Assembly: GCA_025354065.1 (NCBI GenBank)
Contig: JANXNM010000008.1
Span: 1-9,099 of the forward strand
DNA from: Synechococcales cyanobacterium 340R_concoct_173_sub
GTDB lineage: Bacteria > Cyanobacteriota > Cyanobacteriia > Leptolyngbyales > Leptolyngbyaceae
Length of the DNA stretch: 9,099 nt
Direction: 5' to 3'
Position numbers and translations under genes: made by a program. This document shows, in pieces, positions 5,476 through 9,099 of the stretch. Every line of letters starts with the position of its first letter. Within the stretch, counting starts at the first letter, position 1. The notes beneath the pieces were generated by a model, which saw only the letters and a program-made list of their open reading frames with translations, did no database searches and had not been told where the DNA came from.

Positions 5476-6867
5476 TTAGCCCAATCGCGTGGCAAAGTTC
5501 TTTTCACGATTGGGTGACAGCGATCGTGCCTTCAAAATCGCCGCGCCAAGTAAGGCATAGGATAATAATCCGATCGTCGCTAAAGCAAAGGGACCAACTA
5601 ACGGTATTCCTCCGACTGAATTCCACATCGTATGCAATACCGCCGCCGTCAAATAGCCAACCAGTAATGTCAACGCTGCACCCCGTGGCTTCAAAACTGC
5701 CAGCCCAATAGCATAGCCAAAATATCCGCTATAGGCCATGTGCCCCGCCATAGACCCCAACAATCGCGCAATTAAAATCTGTAATCCTTGCGCTTCACTC
5801 GCATCAGCCCCCACCTGCAACGTTGTATTTTGAATAATAGCTGGAACATACTGCCCCATTGTTTCTAATAACGTGAACCCCATGGCCGATGCAGTTCCAA
5901 ATAATATTCCATCCAATGGTTCTCGAATGCCATACCGATCGCGCCACCGAGTCGATCGGCCCAATCCAATCAAGGCTAAAACCAGTAATGGCAAGGCTTT
6001 CAACAACTCCTCCATCAGCCCCGCACCAAAAAACATATTAATCAAATTCACATCATTAGGCGAAATTTGGCCCGGCAAGATCGATCGAAATACTTTAACA
6101 AATACTGAAAATATCGGACTTAAAATTAGGCCTACCGTACTCAATGCCACTAACAGAATCACCCACCACGCCTTCGGTTTCCCACAAAGTTGATAGACCC
6201 GATAATAGGCGGCAAGTCCCAAATATGTAGCCAAAATTCCATTGAACGATCGCTGATTTCCCACAGCAAAAAACAACGACACCACGGCCACAATTGTCAC
6301 CAAAGCGGGAAAGATATAGGCTTTGCGTCGGATCTCTAACCCTGTCGAAAAAATAGGTAATAACTGCGTCAACGTGATTCGATCATGGTCTTCGGAACTC
6401 GTCATAACATTGGCATGGTTATCTTTATAGTATTGTGATGGCATAGGATGCTTGAATGATGAATTGCTTGCGATCGGTGTAAGTTCTTTATTTCTTATGG
6501 ATGGAGATTCTTGCGAAACCTGATCAAATCGATACTCTGGACCATTCTGACCCAGAACAATCCGATCGCCATTCTGCAAAACTTGACACCCGACAAGGTG
6601 CTGACCATTCACAAACGTGCCATTTGAACTATTGAGATCGCAAATCCACCAACGAAACTCCATCCCGAATGTGGTCACTGAGCGAATTTCTGCATGTCGT
6701 CGTGACACGGATCCGTAGACCAATGGATCGACTGATATTAGACAATCTAAGTCACGCCCCATGGTCACACTGCAACCAGAGACCAATGAGTAAATAAACA
6801 GGGAATGGTCTCCCGGCTCAATTTGACATAACGAAGCCACTACTATCAAATCCACAATTCCACCCAA
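5476..6867 (-). CDS. FHA domain fused to PrsW-family intramembrane protease, 463 aa
   Basis: The N-terminal domain (about 1-115) is a forkhead-associated (FHA) module with intact phosphothreonine-binding signatures: 'MGRD' (G37, R38), 'SVSRRH' (S55, R56, H58), 'NSSNGTFVNG' (N82, N87, G88) and 'LQNGDRIVLG' (97-106). A polar linker (115-165) leads to a membrane domain with about eight hydrophobic segments. This has PrsW-type motifs: 'MEELLKALP' (E286, E287, K290), 'DGILFGTASAMGFTLLE' (319-335), 'HMAYSGYFGYAIG' (H376) and 'HTMWN' (H412, N416). PrsW of Bacillus subtilis makes the first cut in the anti-sigma factor RsiW, and the family is regarded as glutamic-type membrane peptidases. The FHA domain would face the cytosol. 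No ATG lies near the start: TTG 6867 gives the longest frame, while GTG 6855, preceded by GGTGG, is also reasonable. The Uma2-family gene follows 52 bases downstream. The protease substrate is unknown. Confidence 0.88.
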   Translation of the reverse strand: MGGIVDLIVVASLCQIEPGDHSLFIYSLVSGCSVTMGRDLDCLISVDPLVYGSVSRRHAEIRSVTTFGMEFRWWICDLNSSNGTFVNGQHLVGCQVLQNGDRIVLGQNGPEYRFDQVSQESPSIRNKELTPIASNSSFKHPMPSQYYKDNHANVMTSSEDHDRITLTQLLPIFSTGLEIRRKAYIFPALVTIVAVVSLFFAVGNQRSFNGILATYLGLAAYYRVYQLCGKPKAWWVILLVALSTVGLILSPIFSVFVKVFRSILPGQISPNDVNLINMFFGAGLMEELLKALPLLVLALIGLGRSTRWRDRYGIREPLDGILFGTASAMGFTLLETMGQYVPAIIQNTTLQVGADASEAQGLQILIARLLGSMAGHMAYSGYFGYAIGLAVLKPRGAALTLLVGYLTAAVLHTMWNSVGGIPLVGPFALATIGLLSYALLGAAILKARSLSPNREKNFATRLG

Positions 6868-6927
6868 ACATTGGCAGCCAACGCTAATATTCAGTCACGG
6901 TTAGTAAGCAGTTTAATCTAGTGAACA

Positions 6928-6942
6928 TTAGATAAAATCTAA
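6928..6942. repeat. Perfect inverted repeat TTAGAT-AAA-ATCTAA between two minus-strand genes
   Basis: Six-base arms (6928-6933 and 6937-6942) pair perfectly around three bases. The element lies 7 bases past the stop of the small membrane gene and about 60 bases before the FHA-PrsW start. The same ATCTA/TAGAT words recur nearby (AATCTAG just before it, TTAGAT just inside the small gene). It is too AT-rich to be a strong terminator; an operator or chance are alternatives. On the minus strand, TTTAGA and TAGATT spaced by 17 bases could form a weak promoter for the protease gene. Confidence 0.35.
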
Positions 6943-6948
6943 ATCCAA

Positions 6949-7146
6949 TTAAAGGTTAGATTTCGCATCTTTCACTGCTTCTAAGAATGCCCATATGCTT
7001 AAGGGAATCGTAATCACCAGAATACCTGTGGTCAGCGCACTCCCCCAATCCGGCGTACCTGAGGTCAGCTCGAACACACAACCGACCGCTGCGATCGCGG
7101 CCACACAAGAAAGTCCCAGAAACGTACTGCTTTTTGTTGTCATCAT
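6949..7146 (-). CDS. Small two-helix membrane protein of unknown function, 65 aa
   Basis: I do not recognise a characterised family. The sequence has a short polar start (MMTTKSS), a hydrophobic segment at about 8-27 containing two cysteines (C14, C23), a polar loop 'ELTSGTPDWGS' (26-36), a second hydrophobic segment at about 37-57, and a charged tail 'EAVKDAKSNL'. This fits a hairpin in the membrane with both ends on the same side, probably the cytosolic side given the lysines in the tail. Two ATG codons in a row (7146 and 7143) are preceded by GAGAG about 10 bases upstream, which supports the start. Coding character is good for such a short frame: the amphipathic layout is coherent and the Shine-Dalgarno is recognisable. 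It lies 49 bases downstream of def on the same strand, and no terminator is visible between them, so co-transcription is possible. Confidence 0.65.
   Translation of the reverse strand: MMTTKSSTFLGLSCVAAIAAVGCVFELTSGTPDWGSALTTGILVITIPLSIWAFLEAVKDAKSNL
7091..7098. repeat. HIP1 octamer GCGATCGC
   Basis: A second perfect copy lies inside the small membrane protein gene. With the frequent CGATCG cores it supports a cyanobacterial origin. Confidence 0.85.
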
Positions 7147-7195
7147 AATTTAATTCTCTCGTTATTATCAAAATGAATTTAAGTAGCGGTAGAGT

Positions 7196-7765
7196 TTAGG
7201 CCACTGCTTTTACAGTCTTCAAGGAAAACCCTTGTTTTTTTAGCTCTTGTCCGAGGGCGAGATGGTTCGGGATTCGATCGACAAACAGAATGCCATTCAA
7301 ATGATCCACTTCATGCTGAATCACCCGAGACAACAAACCATCGGCGGTCAAGGTCTTCAGTCGTCCATACTCATCTTTGTAACTAACTTCCACTACATCG
7401 AGACGAATCACATCCATAAAAACGCCCACCACGCTCAAGCAACCTTCTTGATCCGAGACCTTTTCCCCGCCGAGTCGCTTAATCACTGGATTAATGAGCA
7501 CAAGTGGCTCAATGTCCGGCTTATCGATTTCAACGTCAATCACCACGAGTTGCTTGTTAATCCCGACTTGCGGAGCCGCCAATCCAATTCCATCTTGGCT
7601 ATACATCGTCTGCAACATTTGTCGCACAGTCTCCCGCAGTTCCTCATCAATTTTAGTGACACGTTTAGCGGGCTGACGCAACATCTTATCCCCCAACTGA
7701 ACCACATCCAGCGGCGGGTTTTTCACTTTTTTCTTATCAATCACAATAGACGACGTAGTACTCAT
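7196..7765 (-). CDS. def: Peptide deformylase, 189 aa
   Basis: This enzyme removes the formyl group from the N-terminal methionine of new proteins, using a bound metal (normally Fe2+), in the cytosol at the ribosome. All three family motifs are present: 'GIGLAAPQ' (59-66), 'EGCLS' (107-111) with metal ligand C109, and 'QHEVDH' (150-155) with ligands H151 and H155 and catalytic E152. 'INPVI' (91-95) and the first helix 'LGDKMLRQPAKRV' are also typical. The N-terminal extension of about 20 residues before 'LDVVQLGD' resembles cyanobacterial and plastid forms. One oddity is that motif II continues as 'SVVGVFMDVIR', where most enzymes have a proline ('SVPG'). ATG 7765 is preferred over an upstream in-frame start at 7795, because a promoter candidate fits a leader of about 40 bases and the added residues look non-coding. 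The next gene on the strand is the small membrane protein. Confidence 0.95.
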   Translation of the reverse strand: MSTTSSIVIDKKKVKNPPLDVVQLGDKMLRQPAKRVTKIDEELRETVRQMLQTMYSQDGIGLAAPQVGINKQLVVIDVEIDKPDIEPLVLINPVIKRLGGEKVSDQEGCLSVVGVFMDVIRLDVVEVSYKDEYGRLKTLTADGLLSRVIQHEVDHLNGILFVDRIPNHLALGQELKKQGFSLKTVKAVA

Positions 7766-7808
7766 GGGTTCAATTCTCGGGGGCAATTCACGCAAATGGA
7801 ATCCCTGT

Positions 7809-7838
7809 ATTCTAGCGAAGTCTGCACCCCCATTACAA
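7809..7838 (-). promoter_or_regulatory. Candidate promoter for def
   Basis: On the minus strand, TTGTAA (7838-7833) and TAGAAT (7814-7809) are spaced by 18 bases. They match the consensus at 4 of 6 and 5 of 6 positions. Transcription would begin near 7802, giving a leader of about 37 bases before the def ATG. Confidence 0.4.
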
Positions 7839-8216
7839 AATGCTCACCGAATCTGTCACTTATCACACTTGTTTTCAGCCTCAGGCAGATTTGATGGAGC
7901 AAGTCGCGCGCTTTCAGGTAGTGCCTTGCCCTTTACACAAAAGCACTACCCAGAATCTTTCCGATAACTTGACAATATAATTTGCCACTAGTGTTAACAG
8001 ATATTGACAGAAAATTGGCTGACAGATTGAAGTGATTTTAGGATCCTAATCCAAATAAATTAGTAGGGCTACATCCGTACCATCTCACGGGGCTTCTCTA
8101 TCACTGGAGCCGTCAGCGCTTCCTCAAGGGGCGATCGGCCCAACTGCTCTTCTGATATCAAACTTTCAAGATCTATACAAGCTATGTGTCATAAGAGTCC
8201 TAAACTGTTTGGACTG
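7839..8216. other. Gene-free divergent intergenic region
   Basis: No reading frame here shows coding character in either direction, and I see no tRNA or recognisable structured RNA. It holds two perfect TTGACA hexamers (7969-7974 and 8004-8009), neither with a good -10 at the right distance. A TATAAT at 7976-7981 lies too close to the first to pair with it. Short inverted repeats are present: a 12-bp palindrome (8038-8049), GGCT/AGCC (8091-8094 with 8108-8111) and GGGC/GCCC around CGATCG (8129-8141). An untranslated leader or a small RNA could lie here, but nothing establishes one. Confidence 0.5.
8038..8063. repeat. 12-bp palindrome overlapping a second inverted repeat
   Basis: TTAGGATCCTAA (8038-8049) is a perfect palindrome. 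Its right part, CTAAT (8046-8050), can pair instead with ATTAG (8059-8063) across an 8-base loop, so the two pairings exclude each other. It could be a dimeric regulator site or chance in AT-rich DNA. Confidence 0.35.
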
Positions 8217-8244
8217 TTGTTGAGACGCATTTCTCTGATATAGT
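8217..8244 (+). promoter_or_regulatory. Candidate extended -10 promoter for the membrane glycopolymer gene
   Basis: TATAGT (8239-8244, 5 of 6) is preceded by TG one base upstream (8236-8237), which makes an extended -10 element. TTGTTG (8217-8222) lies 16 bases before it as a weak -35. Transcription would start near 8251, about 40 bases before the ATG at 8292. Confidence 0.45.
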
Positions 8245-8291
8245 ATTGGCCAAGATAAAGCTGAAATATTCATGAAAATTTATTATTCATT

Positions 8292-9099
8292 ATGGAAAGA
8301 TGGAAAATAGAGCTAACACCTAAATTAAATGGGGCAATCGCAGCTCTTATCGCCTTTGGAGTATTAACATTTTTCTATCTATTCAAGTTCGATGGCAATA
8401 TTACTGGATTCTTTCGCCTGGGTTCTGTGTTGCCTCTGTCGCCCTATCTTGATGCGAAGCAAGCCTTAATTTACCCTGAACAAATCGGCTATGACGGTCA
8501 GTTTTTCTTAAATATGGCCCTAGATCCTTTTTTGGAGAATGACGGTACGATCGCCACACTAGACGCGCCTCCTTATCGCTATCGACGAATTTTCTATCCG
8601 TTGCTTGGCTATCTTCTGGGGTTGGGCAATCGGCAGGTAATTCCTTATATGCTGGTACTGATTAATTATCTATGCATTATCGCGTTGGTTTGGATGGCGA
8701 GTTGGGGATTGAAGCAAACTGATGAACCACGATGGCATGGATTACTGGTGCTTTGTGTGCCAGGGGTGTGGATGACCTTGTGGTTATCCACGGCTGATTT
8801 GTTGAGCAGTACGCTGCTGATGGGAGCGATTTGCTGCTATCGCCATACTCGATCGTACCTGAGTAGTTTATCAATTTCCCTTGCTTGTCTAACCCGAGAA
8901 ACTATGGTGTTGGGCTGGGTAGCCCTAGTAATTTGCAGTATCAAGGATAGGAATTGGCGACTATTTTGGGCATTGATGGGGGCGATCGTTCCGATAGCTG
9001 GCTGGAACTCATATGTGGCTGCTCGACTAGTCGGTAGACAGGGTCCGACCCTAGAATCAATCTTTAGCTTACCGTTTGTAAATATCTTCCACAAATTTA
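8292..9099 (+). CDS. Multi-pass membrane protein, probable cell-surface glycopolymer/mannosyltransferase-type (partial, 3' end missing)
   Basis: The frame runs from ATG 8292 to the window end without a stop, giving 269 residues of a longer protein. An in-frame TGA at 8262-8264 and no other start codon fix the ATG. The first hydrophobic segment (14-32) is followed by a polar loop with 'IGYDGQFFLNMALDPF' (65-80) and 'PPYRYRRIFYPLLGYLLGLG' (93-112). Further segments lie near 116-138, 150-168, 169-182, 195-216 and 224-245, with 'LTRET' at 200-204. The 'YDGQFFxxxAxDPF' plus 'YRYRRIxYPLLxYLL' pair is what I associate with bacterial membrane proteins annotated for cell-surface glycopolymer formation. 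Those resemble lipid-linked-sugar (GT-C-like) mannosyltransferases, whose acidic first-loop residues act in catalysis. It would sit in the cytoplasmic membrane. The sugar, acceptor and exact family are not determinable from the visible part. A short out-of-frame ATG frame (8272-8310) overlaps its start. Confidence 0.7.
   Translation, partial: MERWKIELTPKLNGAIAALIAFGVLTFFYLFKFDGNITGFFRLGSVLPLSPYLDAKQALIYPEQIGYDGQFFLNMALDPFLENDGTIATLDAPPYRYRRIFYPLLGYLLGLGNRQVIPYMLVLINYLCIIALVWMASWGLKQTDEPRWHGLLVLCVPGVWMTLWLSTADLLSSTLLMGAICCYRHTRSYLSSLSISLACLTRETMVLGWVALVICSIKDRNWRLFWALMGAIVPIAGWNSYVAARLVGRQGPTLESIFSLPFVNIFHKF

Noticed and set aside
5424..5507. 28-residue upstream extension of the Uma2-family protein
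   Set aside because: It would overlap the end of the FHA-PrsW gene, contains a hydrophobic run foreign to the family and covers the best promoter; ATG 5423 begins where Uma2 homology begins.
5873..6193. 106-codon + strand frame opposite the FHA-PrsW gene
   Set aside because: It lies wholly inside the convincing PrsW membrane domain on the other strand; the composition (N, P, R, S rich) is that of an antisense shadow.
4806..7765. The minus-strand run (def, small membrane protein, FHA-PrsW, Uma2) as a single defence or toxin-antitoxin system
   Set aside because: def is a housekeeping gene, the Uma2-family gene has its own promoter, spacings are 49-81 bases, and no toxin, antitoxin, nuclease partner or mobile-element mark accompanies them.
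7247..7894. 215-codon + strand frame opposite peptide deformylase
   Set aside because: It is antisense to a certain def gene, has His/Asn-rich composition typical of a shadow frame and no motif; its tail in the intergenic region is the only non-overlapping part.
7969..7981. TTGACA directly followed by TATAAT as a promoter
   Set aside because: The two boxes are separated by a single base, not 16-18, so they cannot serve as a -35/-10 pair.
8272..8310. 12-codon frame overlapping the start of the membrane glycopolymer gene
   Set aside because: No ribosome site precedes it and it is in a different frame; likely chance.
8677..9094. Minus-strand frames of 65 and 85 codons at the right end
   Set aside because: Both are antisense to the long open frame from 8292, whose hydrophobic pattern and motifs are clearly coding.

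Overview
The window looks like chromosomal DNA from a cyanobacterium. The palindrome CGATCG recurs throughout, and two complete HIP1 octamers (GCGATCGC) are present. Several products also have a cyanobacterial flavour: a peptide deformylase with a plant/cyanobacterial-type N-terminal extension, a Uma2-family (DUF820) protein, a REC-PAS-histidine kinase, an FHA-PrsW fusion, and a secreted protein with a 'CY-x-Q ... LCG' segment. This assignment comes from recognising patterns, not from a database match. I see no rRNA, tRNA, CRISPR array, insertion sequence, integrase or attachment site.

Layout, left to right. (i) 1-465, + strand: the C-terminal end of a CobW-family GTPase/metallochaperone, followed 24 bases later by a thioredoxin-like [2Fe-2S] ferredoxin, a probable co-transcribed pair. 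(ii) 466-702: a gene-free stretch with an imperfect hairpin, leading to a small secreted helical protein (703-1260) of unknown function. (iii) 1339-2685, + strand: an FAD-binding (FAD_binding_4/GlcD-like) oxidoreductase. (iv) 2763-4829, + strand: a soluble multidomain kinase (unrecognised N-terminal region, receiver, PAS, HisKA, HATPase). (v) 4806-7765, - strand: reading from right to left, peptide deformylase (def), a 65-residue two-helix membrane protein, an FHA-domain PrsW-like intramembrane protease, and a Uma2-family PD-(D/E)XK protein whose 3' end overlaps the kinase gene by 24 bases tail to tail. (vi) 7766-8291: a divergent, gene-free region of about 525 bases with candidate promoters for def (leftward) and for the last gene (rightward), plus short palindromes. 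(vii) 8292 to the window end, + strand: a multi-pass membrane protein, cut by the window edge, resembling cell-surface glycopolymer/mannosyltransferase-type proteins.

The genes do not form one obvious pathway. The likely functional units are the CobW-ferredoxin pair (metal or Fe-S handling) and possibly def with the small membrane gene. Two proteins are signalling devices: the kinase, and the FHA-PrsW fusion, which joins a predicted phosphothreonine reader to a predicted membrane protease. That fusion and the uncharacterised N-terminal region of the kinase are the most interesting points. I found no convincing evidence of a new defence or mobile system.
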